From JBBQHX01 sp035306065 (GTDB lineage Bacteria > Gemmatimonadota > Gemmatimonadetes > Gemmatimonadales > Gemmatimonadaceae): 39,185 nt of DNA. Location: NCBI GenBank assembly GCA_035306065.1, contig DATGOL010000118.1, positions 1 through 39,185 on the forward strand, read 5' to 3'. This document shows positions 24,251 through 33,557 of this stretch, one piece after another (within the stretch, counting starts at the first letter, position 1; each line of letters begins with the position of its first letter). The notes beneath the pieces are model-generated. The model saw nothing but the letters and a program-made list of their open reading frames with translations, ran no database searches and was not told where the DNA came from. Made by a program: the position numbers and the translations under genes.

Positions 24251-25219
24251 TTGACCGTGTTCCTCGTGAGGCGCCTTGCGCAGGCAGCGCTCGTGGCAGT
24301 CACCGCCGCCACGATTGCCTTCTTCCTCATGCGACTGGCGCCGGGAGACCCGTTCGCTTCCACGCTCGAGAACCCGTCCGTTGGTCCTGAGGTTCGCGAG
24401 CAGTGGCGGGCACACTTCGGGCTCGATCGTCCCGTTGGCGAGCAGTACGTGCGATTCATGGCTGGTGCAGTGCGGGGTGACCTGGGTCCGTCCATCGCCC
24501 AGTCACGCCCGGCATGGAGCGTCATTCGTGATGCCCTTCCGCACACGCTCCTGCTGATGGGAACCGCCCTCACCATTGCATTCGCGGGTGGTGTGCTGCT
24601 CGGCGCCTGGCAGGCGGTTCACAGGGATGAGCGCGCGGAGAAGGTATCGAGCGGAGTGACTCTCGTTCTGTACTCCATGCCGGAGCTCTGGCTGGCCCTC
24701 GCCATGCTGCTGCTCTTTGCGGTGCGGCTTCGCTGGTTTCCCATTGGAGGTGCGCAGGATCCGCTGGCCTGGCTTCTCCCGCCCGGTGAGCGCCTGCTGG
24801 ACAGGCTGCACCATCTGGTACTGCCGGCACTAGTGCTCGCGCTTGTGCATGGTGCGGCCATTGCGCGCTTTCAACGTGATGCGCTTGTGGGAGTGATGAA
24901 CGACGTTCACCTGAATGCGGCGCGTTCGCGCGGGCTTTCGGAGAGACGCGTGTATTACAGGCATGCGCTTCGGGCTGCGCTGTCTCCGGTTACCACGCTT
25001 CTGGGGCTTGCTCTGCCGGCGCTGCTGGGCGGCGCTGTGCTGGTGGAGCAGGTTTTTGCATGGCCGGGAATGGGTTTCGTGGCAATCAATGCCATTTCCC
25101 AGCGCGACTACTTTGTGGTTACGGGAGTGGTAGTGGTGGGTGGCGCCATGGCCGCGCTGGGCAGCCTCGTTGCAGACCTGCTGCAGGCGCTCGTGGACCC
25201 GCGAGTGCGGGAGTCGTGA
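24251..25219 (+). CDS. ABC peptide transporter permease (DppB/OppB-like)
   Basis: A 322-residue inner-membrane permease with about six hydrophobic segments. The first is LAQAALVAVTAATIAFFLM, followed by RLAPGDPF, the conserved start of DppB-type permeases. The cytoplasmic EAA-like loop, which meets the ATPases, is around LNAARSRGLSERRVYYRHAL. TTG start at 24251 with a strong GGGGAGG eight bases upstream. It follows the binding-protein gene by 24 bases and the next permease starts one base after its stop, so these form an operon. Confidence 0.94.
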   Translation: MTVFLVRRLAQAALVAVTAATIAFFLMRLAPGDPFASTLENPSVGPEVREQWRAHFGLDRPVGEQYVRFMAGAVRGDLGPSIAQSRPAWSVIRDALPHTLLLMGTALTIAFAGGVLLGAWQAVHRDERAEKVSSGVTLVLYSMPELWLALAMLLLFAVRLRWFPIGGAQDPLAWLLPPGERLLDRLHHLVLPALVLALVHGAAIARFQRDALVGVMNDVHLNAARSRGLSERRVYYRHALRAALSPVTTLLGLALPALLGGAVLVEQVFAWPGMGFVAINAISQRDYFVVTGVVVVGGAMAALGSLVADLLQALVDPRVRES

Positions 25220-25220
25220 C

Positions 25221-26078
25221 GTGAGAGTGATGCACACCTCTTCGCGGCGGCGGCTCTTCTCTGCCCTGGCACTTCTGGGGGTACTGATTGCCGTTGCACT
25301 CTTCGCTCCCCTGCTCGCGCCTCACGACCCGGTTCAGCAGCTGGACATCATTGGGTTGAAGCATGCGGCACCTTCCGCGGAACACCCGTTCGGCACGGAT
25401 AGCTACGGACGCGACGTGCTGAGCCGGGTGATTCATGGCGCGCGTGTGTCGCTCGGTGTTGCGGTGGTTGCGTCGCTCATCGCCGCCAGCATCGGTGCGC
25501 TCGTGGGAGGAATCGCCGGGTGGCGCGGCGGGTGGGTTGATGCAGTGCTGATGCGGCTGGTGGACGTGGGACTCGCCATTCCCCGCCTGCTGGTACTGAT
25601 TGCCGTTGCGGCGTTCTGGGGGGCTCCGGGTCCGCTGGGGCTTGCGATACTGGTGGGTGCCACCGGCTGGTTCGGCACCTCGAGAATCGTGAGGTCCGAA
25701 GCGAAGGCGATTCGAGTGCGCGATCATGTGCTGGCCGCCCGTGCCATCGGCGGTTCGGCACTGCAGGTGTTCGTGAGGCATGTTGCGCCAGGCGTCGCGC
25801 CTGCGCTCATTGCCTCCCTCGTGATGATTTCGGGGCAGGCGATCGTTCTGGAAATGGGGCTTTCCTATCTTGGCCTCGGCGTGCGTCCACCTCAGCCAAG
25901 CTGGGGGAGTATCATGAATGAGGGCGTTCCATTCATAGGTACAGCGTGGTGGGTGAGTCTCTTTCCGGGATTGTTCGCGCTCATTGCGGTGGCGGCGGTG
26001 AATGCCGTGGGAAATGCGCTGCGTGAACGCCATTCCACAGCAGTGGAACTCGCGGCGATCGAGCGTCTGCATGGGTAG
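25221..26078 (+). CDS. ABC peptide transporter permease (DppC/OppC-like)
   Basis: A 285-residue permease with an N-terminal hydrophobic helix (FSALALLGVLIAVALFAPLL), the APHDP motif, HPFGTDSYGRDVLSRVIHGA (the signature of DppC-type N-domains), and an EAA loop containing DHVLAARAIGGSALQVFVRH. Five or more membrane segments are visible. The GTG start at 25221 has a GGAG seven bases upstream; the ATG at 25230 is less well placed. It pairs with the DppB-type protein to form the membrane channel. Confidence 0.93.
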   Translation: MRVMHTSSRRRLFSALALLGVLIAVALFAPLLAPHDPVQQLDIIGLKHAAPSAEHPFGTDSYGRDVLSRVIHGARVSLGVAVVASLIAASIGALVGGIAGWRGGWVDAVLMRLVDVGLAIPRLLVLIAVAAFWGAPGPLGLAILVGATGWFGTSRIVRSEAKAIRVRDHVLAARAIGGSALQVFVRHVAPGVAPALIASLVMISGQAIVLEMGLSYLGLGVRPPQPSWGSIMNEGVPFIGTAWWVSLFPGLFALIAVAAVNAVGNALRERHSTAVELAAIERLHG

Positions 26079-26192
26079 CCCTGTGGTTGTGCGAGTAATT
26101 CACGCTGGCGGTTCCGGCAGGCACACGGGCCCTGCGCGTGGCTACCTTGTGAGGCGGCGCAGTTACAGCACACCTGCCAGGGACCTGGGCGC

Positions 26193-27242
26193 ATGACAGA
26201 ACCGCTTCTCTCCGTACGAAACCTGCGCACATACTTCCACACCCCCGCCGGAACGGCGCGGGCTGTAGATGGTGTGTCGCTGGAGGTAAACCGCGGCGAG
26301 ACCGTCGGCCTGGTTGGCGAAAGCGGGTGCGGCAAGAGCGTGACCGGGTTCTCCGTGCTCCGGCTCATCCCGCCCCCCGGTGAAATCCTGGCCGGGAGCA
26401 GCATCGTGTTCGAGGGCGAAGATCTTCTCTCGCTGGATGATCGCCGGCTTCGCTCGATTCGCGGCAATCGGGTGAGCATGATCTTCCAGGAACCGATGTC
26501 CGCGCTGAATCCTGTATTCAGTGTGGGTGACCAGATTGCGGAAGTGGTGCGAATCCACCGGAAGCCGGGGCGTCGTGAGGCGTGGAACCGGGCGGTGGAG
26601 ATGCTCGAGCTGGTAGGCATTCCGGAGGCAGCGGTACGTGCGCACCAGTACCCGCACCAGCTTTCGGGTGGCATGCGACAACGTGTGCTCATTGCCATGG
26701 CGCTCGTGCTGGATCCTGCTCTCGTGATCGCGGACGAACCAACGACATCCCTGGACGTTACGATTCAGGCCCAGATACTGGAGCTTCTGCAGGAGCTGCA
26801 GGATCGCCTTGGAACGGCAATCCTGATGATCACGCACGACCTTGGCGTGATAGCGGAGGTGGCCTCACGAGTAGTGGTCATGTACGGCGGGCAGGTGGTT
26901 GAGGAAGCTCCCGTGAAGGAATTGTTCGCCAACCCGCAGCATCCGTATACAATTGGCCTGCTCGGCGCCATGCCCCGCCTTGGCGCACCTGGCGAGCGCC
27001 TCACGACAATTCCCGGCACCGTACCGCCGCCGACCGCCTGGCCGGCCGGCTGCCGCTTTCGCGACCGGTGCGCTCATGCATGGGAACGTTGCGAACGTGA
27101 GGCGCCTCCGCTCTACCAGGTTGGCAGCGGGCACACGGCACGCTGCCACCTGGTAGACGAGCCATCGCGTCGCAAGCCTGACGGAGCGAGCAGCACCACG
27201 GCGCTTTCCGCAAGTGACACGCCCGGAACGCCACATGCCTGA
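26193..27242 (+). CDS. ABC peptide transporter ATP-binding protein (DppD/OppD-like)
   Basis: A 349-residue ATPase powering peptide import. Walker A GESGCGKS (Lys48), Q-loop IFQEPMSALNP, signature LSGGMRQRVLIAMAL, Walker B LVIADEPTTSLD and H-loop MITHDLGV are all present. The C-terminal oligopeptide-transporter domain has the Cys cluster CRFRDRCAHAWERC plus a later Cys, which in relatives holds an iron-sulfur cluster. A 114-base gap to the permease gene contains no recognised gene. The stop overlaps the start of the second ATPase gene by eight bases. Confidence 0.95.
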   Translation: MTEPLLSVRNLRTYFHTPAGTARAVDGVSLEVNRGETVGLVGESGCGKSVTGFSVLRLIPPPGEILAGSSIVFEGEDLLSLDDRRLRSIRGNRVSMIFQEPMSALNPVFSVGDQIAEVVRIHRKPGRREAWNRAVEMLELVGIPEAAVRAHQYPHQLSGGMRQRVLIAMALVLDPALVIADEPTTSLDVTIQAQILELLQELQDRLGTAILMITHDLGVIAEVASRVVVMYGGQVVEEAPVKELFANPQHPYTIGLLGAMPRLGAPGERLTTIPGTVPPPTAWPAGCRFRDRCAHAWERCEREAPPLYQVGSGHTARCHLVDEPSRRKPDGASSTTALSASDTPGTPHA

Positions 27243-28317
27243 GACCAACACTCAGCAGCCTCCGCGCCCGCTTGTCTCCGTGAGGGACCTCAGGAAGCAT
27301 TATCCGGTGCGCTCAGGGCTCCTGGGCCGCGTAACAGGGGCAGTTCGCGCGGTTGACGGCGTGTCCTTCGACATCCTGCGCGGTGAGACACTCGGACTCG
27401 TGGGTGAGTCCGGATGCGGCAAGACAACCGCCGGACGCGTAATCCTGCGGCTCACCGAACCTACCAGTGGTTCGGTTACACTGGATGGAATCGACATCCT
27501 GTCGCTCCCGCCCGGCGAACTCCGCCGCACGAGGCGACGCATGCAGATCGTTTTCCAGGATCCGTTCTCGTCGCTGAATCCGCGCATGACCGTGGGCTCG
27601 ACCATCCGGGAGGGGCTCACCGTCCACCGCATTGCCCGCGGCGAGGAAGCCGACCGGCGCGTGAGGCAGCTGCTGGACGAGGTTGGGCTGCGGCCGGAGT
27701 ACGCCTCACGCTACCCGCATGAGTTCTCCGGCGGCCAGAGGCAGCGAATCGGAATTGCACGCGCACTTTCCGTGGAGCCCGAGTTCATCGTATGCGACGA
27801 ACCGGTGTCCGCACTGGACGTTTCGGTGCAGGCACAGGTGGTGAACCTGCTCACGGACCTCCAGAGGGACAGGGGACTCACCTACCTCTTCATCGCGCAC
27901 GATCTTTCGGTCGTTGAGCACATCGCTACCCGAGTTGCTGTGATGTACCTCGGACGCATCGTGGAGATTGCGCGCCGGGAAGACCTCTACCGTGAGCCGC
28001 TCATGCCGTACACGCAGGCGCTGCTCTCGGCCGTTCCGGTGCCAGACCCCACCGTTTCCAGAAAGCGCATCGTGCTGAAAGGAGACGTACCGTCACCCGC
28101 CAGTCCGCCAACCGGCTGCGTGTTTCATCCCAGGTGCCCTCACCCGGCGAAAGATCTCGCCTGTACCCGGATCGTACCTCCGCTGGAGCAGAAGGCGGAC
28201 AGCCACTGGGCGGCCTGCATCAAGCAGCTGCCTACCTCCGTGTCCTGGGAGGCTCAGCGCGAAGCAGGCGCCACCATCCAGCCCACAAGGCACCTTCCGG
28301 TATTGAACGCACGCTAG
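27235..28317 (+). CDS. ABC peptide transporter ATP-binding protein (DppF/OppF-like)
   Basis: A 360-residue partner ATPase. Walker A GESGCGKTT (Lys63), Q-loop VFQDPFSSLNPRMTV, signature FSGGQRQRIGIARAL, Walker B FIVCDEPVSALD and H-loop FIAHDLSV are intact. Its C-terminal region has the paired Cys of the oligopeptide domain (GCVFHPRCPHPAKDLACTR). The start chosen is ATG 27235, eight bases inside the DppD-type gene; an in-frame GTG at 27214 is possible. It pairs with the DppD-type subunit as a heterodimeric motor. Confidence 0.95.
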   Translation: MPETNTQQPPRPLVSVRDLRKHYPVRSGLLGRVTGAVRAVDGVSFDILRGETLGLVGESGCGKTTAGRVILRLTEPTSGSVTLDGIDILSLPPGELRRTRRRMQIVFQDPFSSLNPRMTVGSTIREGLTVHRIARGEEADRRVRQLLDEVGLRPEYASRYPHEFSGGQRQRIGIARALSVEPEFIVCDEPVSALDVSVQAQVVNLLTDLQRDRGLTYLFIAHDLSVVEHIATRVAVMYLGRIVEIARREDLYREPLMPYTQALLSAVPVPDPTVSRKRIVLKGDVPSPASPPTGCVFHPRCPHPAKDLACTRIVPPLEQKADSHWAACIKQLPTSVSWEAQREAGATIQPTRHLPVLNAR

Positions 28318-28422
28318 TAGCGTCTTTCAAGCCGGTTGCACCCGCAACCAACCACCTCTCTCCCACAGCACGTGTCCACACCAGGAAACGAATCGAATCG
28401 CGCCCGCGCTGAGCGCGTGGGC

Positions 28423-29970
28423 GTGGCTACCGACAGCACACCGCCAATGGCCGATCATGGCTTTTTCGGCCATCCGAAGGGCCTTGCGACGCTGTTCTTC
28501 ACGGAGATGTGGGAGCGCTTCTCCTACTATGGACTGAGGCCGCTTCTCGTTCTCTTCATGTCGGCCGCGCTTTTCGATGGCGGCTTCGGTTTTGACAGAG
28601 GACAGGCCACAGCCATCGTCGGCATTTACGGAGCCTGTGTCTACCTGGCATCCCTGCCGGGTGGATGGGTAGCCGACAGGCTGCTCGGCCTTCGGCGCGC
28701 AATCCTGTACGGCGCCACGCTCATTTCGCTCGGACACATTTCGATCGGCGTATCCGCGTTCGCCACCAGCAGGTTGCCGTTCTTCCTGGGGCTCATCCTC
28801 ATCGTTCTGGGAACCGGACTGCTGAAGCCGAACATCTCCGCGATTGTCGGCGATCTGTACCCCGAAGGTGGTGCGCGTCGTGATGCGGGCTTCTCCATCT
28901 TCTACATGGGAATCAACGTTGGCGCATTCCTCGGCCAGCTCGTTACCGGATTCCTTGGAGAGCAGGTGGGTTGGCACTGGGGCTTCGGTGCTGCGGGCGT
29001 GGGCATGCTGATCGGCCTCGCCGTGTTCACCACGCTTCAGAACAAGACCCTGGGCGACATCGGGCTCGAGCCTTCGCGTCATCCCGACGCCGCGGTGCAG
29101 GCCCGCCAGGAACGCAGCGTCAAGCTCTCCGTTGCAATCGGACTCGGGCTTCTGGCACTGGTGGTTGTGCTCACCTCCATGGGCGTGATCACCATCGACG
29201 CGCAGGTGGTGGGGCGCTACATGACGGCAGTCATGATTGCGATGGCCATCGGGTTCTTCGTTTACGTGTTTGCCGCGGGTGGCCTGGATACGAACGAGAA
29301 GAAGCGCGTTGGAGTGATATTCGTGCTCTTCGTGTTCGCGGCCATTTTCTGGTCGGCATTCGAGCAGGCGCCAACGTCGCTCAACCTGTTCGCGCGAGAC
29401 TTCACGGACCGTCAGCTTGGCGGCTTCGAGATTCCTGCCACGTGGTTCCAGTCAGTGAACTCCGCGTTCATCATCCTGCTCGCGCCGCTGTTTGCCATCA
29501 TGTGGTCGCGTATGGGCAAGTCTGGAATAGACCTGTCCAGCCCCGCGAAGTTCTCACTGGGTCTCGCATTCGCCGCAGTCGGCTTCCTGCTCATGATTTT
29601 CGCGGCGAATGCCGTGGTGGCAAGTGGCGGCAGCATGCTGGTGTCGCCCTGGTGGCTCGTGGGCAGCTACTTCTTCCAGACCGTGGGTGAGCTCTTCCTG
29701 AGCCCTGTGGGGCTCTCGTCCATGACCAAGCTCTCTCCCAGGAAGTATGTGGGACAGATGATGGGGATCTGGTTCCTTGCGTCAGCGCTTGGAAACCTCA
29801 TCGCAGGTCTCGTGGGCGGTCACGTGGATCCCGAGAACCTGGAGCAGATGCCTCAGCTCTTCTCCACGACTACGCTATCGCTGGTGGTTGCCGCGATAAT
29901 CCTTGCGCTGCTGGCAATTCCGATACGCCGCATGATGGCTTCGGTGCCGGACCAGGCCGGGAGAGCCTGA
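28423..29970 (+). CDS. POT/PTR2-family proton-coupled di/tripeptide transporter
   Basis: An MFS-fold inner-membrane symporter of about 515 residues with 12-14 hydrophobic segments. The proton-coupling motif ExxERF is present as TEMWERFSYYG about 24-34 residues from this start. The PTR2 signature region NISAIVGDLYPEGGARRDAG then FSIFYMGINVGAFLGQLVTG is clear. FWSAFEQAPTSLNLFARDF in the second half is the conserved helix-7 segment. It is 105 bases downstream of the DppF-type gene on the same strand and may be cotranscribed. The start is uncertain: GTG 28423 is preferred because relatives have only a short N-terminal tail before GFFGHP; ATG 28447 is also possible. Confidence 0.93.
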   Translation: MATDSTPPMADHGFFGHPKGLATLFFTEMWERFSYYGLRPLLVLFMSAALFDGGFGFDRGQATAIVGIYGACVYLASLPGGWVADRLLGLRRAILYGATLISLGHISIGVSAFATSRLPFFLGLILIVLGTGLLKPNISAIVGDLYPEGGARRDAGFSIFYMGINVGAFLGQLVTGFLGEQVGWHWGFGAAGVGMLIGLAVFTTLQNKTLGDIGLEPSRHPDAAVQARQERSVKLSVAIGLGLLALVVVLTSMGVITIDAQVVGRYMTAVMIAMAIGFFVYVFAAGGLDTNEKKRVGVIFVLFVFAAIFWSAFEQAPTSLNLFARDFTDRQLGGFEIPATWFQSVNSAFIILLAPLFAIMWSRMGKSGIDLSSPAKFSLGLAFAAVGFLLMIFAANAVVASGGSMLVSPWWLVGSYFFQTVGELFLSPVGLSSMTKLSPRKYVGQMMGIWFLASALGNLIAGLVGGHVDPENLEQMPQLFSTTTLSLVVAAIILALLAIPIRRMMASVPDQAGRA

Positions 29971-29976
29971 CGACAA

Positions 29977-30007
29977 CGGGGGGCGACGGCCTGCGCCGCG
30001 CCCCCCG
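29977..30007. terminator. GC-rich hairpin between convergent POT and Omp85-like genes
   Basis: CGGGGGGCG pairs with CGCCCCCCG (9 bp), with an inner CGGC/GCCG stem, a CTGC loop and one bulged A. It fills most of the 49-base gap between the two stop codons. The T content downstream is low on the plus strand (CATCGTTCTCC), so its strength is uncertain. Confidence 0.62.
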
Positions 30008-30019
30008 CATCGTTCTCCC

Positions 30020-31804
30020 CTACGGCCAGCTGAACACGTCAGGGCGCAGCGCACGCTCGCGACTGCGCTCCACGTCCACTGCCTCGATCGTGCGCCGCCG
30101 GCGGGAACCGGAACTCGAGAGGCGAATTTCGAAGCCACCGTCACCAGACCTCGTGACAGGCATTGCGAGATCCAGCCGCAGTACTCGCTGCGAACCAACC
30201 GGATATGCGCCCAGCAGGCTCACCCCTACCGATGCCTGCCAGGGCACGTCCATTCCAAAGGGCGCACCGCCCGCCCAGAGCCGGCCCACGTCCACGAACC
30301 CGGCAACCCCCAGCTCCAGGGACTCCTGTATCTGGCCCAGCGCATAGCGATCTTCCAGGCGTCCCACCAGTCGTGTGGCACCACCATAGTCCGACCCGCG
30401 AAACCCTCGCATTCCACCCACCTTGTCTCCAAGCGTGAGCTGGAACGGAACTCTCGCGTGCCATCCACCCGACCAAACCACGTCAGCTTTCACCGTGTGC
30501 CGTGCGTTCATCCGAGAGTAAAGTCGCGCATGACCGAACGTCATGATTCCGTCCCATGCACTCGTATCGAGTGAGTGCCTGCCCTCGGCGCGCGCAGTGA
30601 ATGTCAGAAACGTGCGGGATGTGCCACCACCGGCGTACAGGTCGCCGGAGAAGAACATGTCGTCATCCCGCGCGCCGAGCAGCGGGAGAGATCGCCCGGC
30701 GAGCACTCCAAGCTGAAAGCCGACAGCCATGTCCTGTGCGCCGCTGAGGGCGTCGAAGCCGGTGACACGCTCGAAGGAAATATTGCGTACCCCCCACAGC
30801 ACGTTTGCACGCGCGGAGCCGGTGCTCGGATACTGGCCGGCGAACTGCGGATCGCTCAGCGTGGTTGCGCCGGTTTCATCAACGACCGTCGCGAATGCAT
30901 CGGTCGTGGCGCGCTCGGTGCTCAGCGCGGCGCCGAACAGGCTCAGGCGTCCCGGCTCGCCGAGCCTCACGACTCCCCCGATGCTTCCGAACTGACGCTG
31001 CGATCCGATTGAAAGCACGTCCTGGTCCGGCCGCTGCACGATACGGCTGAAACCCTGGTCGAAACCGCCGGATACCTCCCAAGCATAACGCTGGAGGTCG
31101 GTGAGGAAAGGGAGCCGGATGCTCGCTGTCCACAGTGCGCCGAGTGGCCTGCGAAGGGCCTCTACGTCCAGCAGTATGGGGCGCTGCAGAAACTGGTAGT
31201 CCGTGAATCGCAGGCCGAACTCATCGCGCAATGCCCTGCCATCCCGCCACTCCGCCTCTGCGCTCACTCCCTTTCCCATCAGGTTGTCTTCGCCGATCCT
31301 CACGCCGCGGATGAACGGCGAAGACGACGAAGCCTGCAACCCGCCTGTAATGGTTACTTCATCAACGGTTTCAACGAGCACCCTCACCCCGGTACTGTCG
31401 TCAGGGAAGATCAGGACGCGCGCACTTGCCAGAAAGGGCTGTGCAAGCAGGATGCGTTCGGATTCGTTACGCCGCAGCTCGCTGCAATTTTCGCCTTCCC
31501 TGAGCAGCAGCAGGCGTCGAACCACCTCCGGTTCGGTGGTGGTATGCAGGTTGTTCATGGTTTCCGTCAGCCATTGAAAGCGCTGAAGCATTCCGCTCAC
31601 GAACGGTGGCTGGGGTGCGATGATGATCTCGCGCACGACCAGACCGTCGCAGCGATAACCTGGAATCTGGGCTTCGGCTCCTGCGGGGCGAAGCAGTGAG
31701 AGCAGGCATGCAACCAGTGCGACTTTACTCGACGCACGTATCAATCTGCACCTGCACACCAACCTCGAGATCCGCATGACTGCAGCGCCGGGGCGCCGCG
31801 TCAC
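30020..31804 (-). CDS. Omp85/BamA-superfamily outer-membrane beta-barrel protein with one POTRA-like domain
   Basis: A 594-residue protein. The signal peptide (SKVALVACLLSLLRPAGAEA) ends near residue 46. A POTRA-like unit follows at about 75-155 (LLLLREGENCSELRRNESER, then FLASARVLIFPDDSTGVRV). The C-terminal about 400 residues are amphipathic strands forming a 16-strand-type barrel with the superfamily's RGF motif in GGMRGFRGSDYGG. BamA has five POTRA domains; with only one, it resembles small TamA/TpsB-like or patatin-barrel types, so its cargo is unknown. The GTG start at 31804 immediately follows the stop of the coiled-coil gene, with GGGGAAG as ribosome site; ATG 31777 is an alternative. 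Confidence 0.78.
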   Translation of the reverse strand: MTRRPGAAVMRISRLVCRCRLIRASSKVALVACLLSLLRPAGAEAQIPGYRCDGLVVREIIIAPQPPFVSGMLQRFQWLTETMNNLHTTTEPEVVRRLLLLREGENCSELRRNESERILLAQPFLASARVLIFPDDSTGVRVLVETVDEVTITGGLQASSSSPFIRGVRIGEDNLMGKGVSAEAEWRDGRALRDEFGLRFTDYQFLQRPILLDVEALRRPLGALWTASIRLPFLTDLQRYAWEVSGGFDQGFSRIVQRPDQDVLSIGSQRQFGSIGGVVRLGEPGRLSLFGAALSTERATTDAFATVVDETGATTLSDPQFAGQYPSTGSARANVLWGVRNISFERVTGFDALSGAQDMAVGFQLGVLAGRSLPLLGARDDDMFFSGDLYAGGGTSRTFLTFTARAEGRHSLDTSAWDGIMTFGHARLYSRMNARHTVKADVVWSGGWHARVPFQLTLGDKVGGMRGFRGSDYGGATRLVGRLEDRYALGQIQESLELGVAGFVDVGRLWAGGAPFGMDVPWQASVGVSLLGAYPVGSQRVLRLDLAMPVTRSGDGGFEIRLSSSGSRRRRTIEAVDVERSRERALRPDVFSWP

Positions 31805-32380
31805 CTACTTCCCCATGCGCCGTTTCAGCGCCTCGAGCATGTCATCTGCCCGCGCCTCACGATCGGCCCGACTCCGACGTGAGTTCATCTCGTCGAAATC
31901 GCGCAAGGTGGTATCGCTGTCCAGGTCTGGCCCGGCATCGGTGCCCATGCTGCCGGATGCAGCTGACGAAGGTGCATTACCCAGCCCGGGTATGCCGCCC
32001 TTGCTTGCCAGCTTGAAGTCGGAAGTCATCTCGCTCACTTCACGCTCAACGATTGCGAGCTCGTCCCGCTGCACCAGCACCTTGCGCTCCAGCACGGAAA
32101 CGCGTTCCGCGTGTTGCGTCTCATAGCGCTCCGCCAGCAGAACGGTTTCCGTGTCCCCGATCTTCTCCGCGAGCATTCGACGACGCCGCACCGTTTCCAG
32201 TGCGGATTTCTCCTTCACCACGGACCGCTCGGTGTCTTCCAGTGCGCGCTGGAGGTCCTGGACACCCACCCGTGCCCTCACGAGCGTCTCGCGCATCTGC
32301 GCAATGGCGTCGCGACGGGTGTCGGGGTCGGGATGCTGCTGAAGGAGTTCGCGAAAGGCGTCGCGGATGCTTTCGAACAC
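31805..32380 (-). CDS. Coiled-coil protein, possibly PspA/IM30-like
   Basis: A 191-residue protein, mostly alpha-helical. DTRRDAIAQMRETLVRARVG starts a heptad-rich segment running to about residue 125, rich in Glu, Arg, Leu and Val. A Gly/Ser/Ala linker at about 128-150 leads to a charged C-terminal helix. Its shape (short N-terminal amphipathic helix FESIRDAFRELLQQ, then a 'RRRRMLAEKIGDTETVLLA' hairpin region) recalls PspA, but it is shorter and similarity is weak. PspA-like proteins support membrane integrity, which would suit the neighbouring barrel gene. GTG is the only in-frame start after an upstream stop. Confidence 0.6.
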   Translation of the reverse strand: MFESIRDAFRELLQQHPDPDTRRDAIAQMRETLVRARVGVQDLQRALEDTERSVVKEKSALETVRRRRMLAEKIGDTETVLLAERYETQHAERVSVLERKVLVQRDELAIVEREVSEMTSDFKLASKGGIPGLGNAPSSAASGSMGTDAGPDLDSDTTLRDFDEMNSRRSRADREARADDMLEALKRRMGK

Positions 32381-32524
32381 GTGACCGACGTCTGGAGCTG
32401 TTCAGGATGGAGGAGCCATCCAAACGGATGGCTGCAGGCATGTTGTTCTACGATACCCTGCACGTGAGCGGCGCGCTACGACATGCATCCTCCCAATACC
32501 GCGCGGCGACTGCTCCGGTTCCGC

Positions 32525-33259
32525 TCAGTTCACCAATCCCCAGGCGCGCATGGTCTCCCCTCGCACCTGGCGCATCAGCCGTTCGGGGCTCTGCAGGCCG
32601 GGAAACAGCAACCTGTCGCTCACGGCGTTCAGAGCCAGGCGAAGGGTGCCGAACCGGTCGGCCGCCCTCGCCAGCAGCGCTGCAAGTCCATGTTCCTCCG
32701 CGAGCCGGTGGGAAGACGCCATCCTGTACCCGCGCGAGCCGAGCTCCTCGTAATACTCCAGGTCCGGACCACCGCGCCGCCAGCGGCGATGCTCGATATG
32801 GTCCGGGAAAAGACCGCTCAGCCAGAGTGCGTAGTTGCCGAGGTGCAGGCGCACCATGAACGCGCGCCGGCGATCTGCGCAGTCCACGTCGCGAAGGAGG
32901 TCGGTGAGAGCGACATACACCTCGTCATCAACATCGGCAATGCGTTGTGCCCGATCCCGAATGGCGAACTCGAGAACGGTACCTGCCACCATGTCGGCGA
33001 GTGCGATGTCATCCTCTCCTGCGCGGAGCAGCGCTGAGCGTACGGCCACGTAGGTAAAGAGCGGCAGCGACGCATGTGCCCCGTGAGGCGTTCCCATGAT
33101 GGCGTCAATCAACCGTGGATCGTCCAGCAGCGCGTCCATGCCGCTGTCGCGAAGTCGCGTTTCGACTTCCCGGAGATCCGCGCCAGCACGCGTGAGGCAG
33201 CGAACGGCAAACTGCGCGTCGTTACGGGTAAGTGAATGCCGGGCAGTGAAGGAAGACAT
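32525..33259 (-). CDS. Hypothetical alpha-helical protein, 244 residues
   Basis: Not recognised. The start at 33259 has an ideal AGGAGGT ribosome site (33264-33270) five bases upstream, so the gene is well supported; a longer frame to 33328 is not. The product is soluble and helix-rich, with many Arg and Asp residues: a pattern such as AGEDDIALADMVAGTVLEFA, then VDDEVYVALTDLLRDVDCAD, then HRRWRRGGPDLEYYEELGSR. No signal peptide, membrane helix or catalytic motif is visible. It is followed on the same strand by the coiled-coil and Omp85-like genes after 144 bases that hold an 8-bp hairpin (32414-32433) but no T-run. Confidence 0.75.
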   Translation of the reverse strand: MSSFTARHSLTRNDAQFAVRCLTRAGADLREVETRLRDSGMDALLDDPRLIDAIMGTPHGAHASLPLFTYVAVRSALLRAGEDDIALADMVAGTVLEFAIRDRAQRIADVDDEVYVALTDLLRDVDCADRRRAFMVRLHLGNYALWLSGLFPDHIEHRRWRRGGPDLEYYEELGSRGYRMASSHRLAEEHGLAALLARAADRFGTLRLALNAVSDRLLFPGLQSPERLMRQVRGETMRAWGLVN

Positions 33260-33557
33260 GGCAACCTCCTGGTCTATTCTGCTGGCTGAACCTGTCGGTT
33301 CGAGCGTGCCGGACGATCCCGCCAGCATGGCCTGCGTGGAGTTCTACACTCGATGCGGCGCGAGGTGCCGTTGAGTACGGCGCAGGGTCGCGCACCGTGC
33401 GGTGCAGTGCTGCATGTCCCGGACGATCCGAATGCCGGCGAGGATACCGCGAATGCACTCATTGCCTTCCGGCGCAGACCGCGCTCCTGGCACTCACTGA
33501 CCGCAAGTGCTGACGGCCATGTGCTTCGCTGTGCAGGCGAGGTGCCAGCGCTGCCCG

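Noticed and set aside
32414..32433. 8-bp hairpin AGCCATCC-AAAC-GGATGGCT between the minus-strand genes
   Set aside because: No T-run follows and the genes continue on the same strand; it may be a chance or minor leader structure.
33260..33557. 298-base gap with open frames on both strands
   Set aside because: No frame has a ribosome site, motif or sensible start; treated as leader and intergenic sequence of the gene at 32525-33259.
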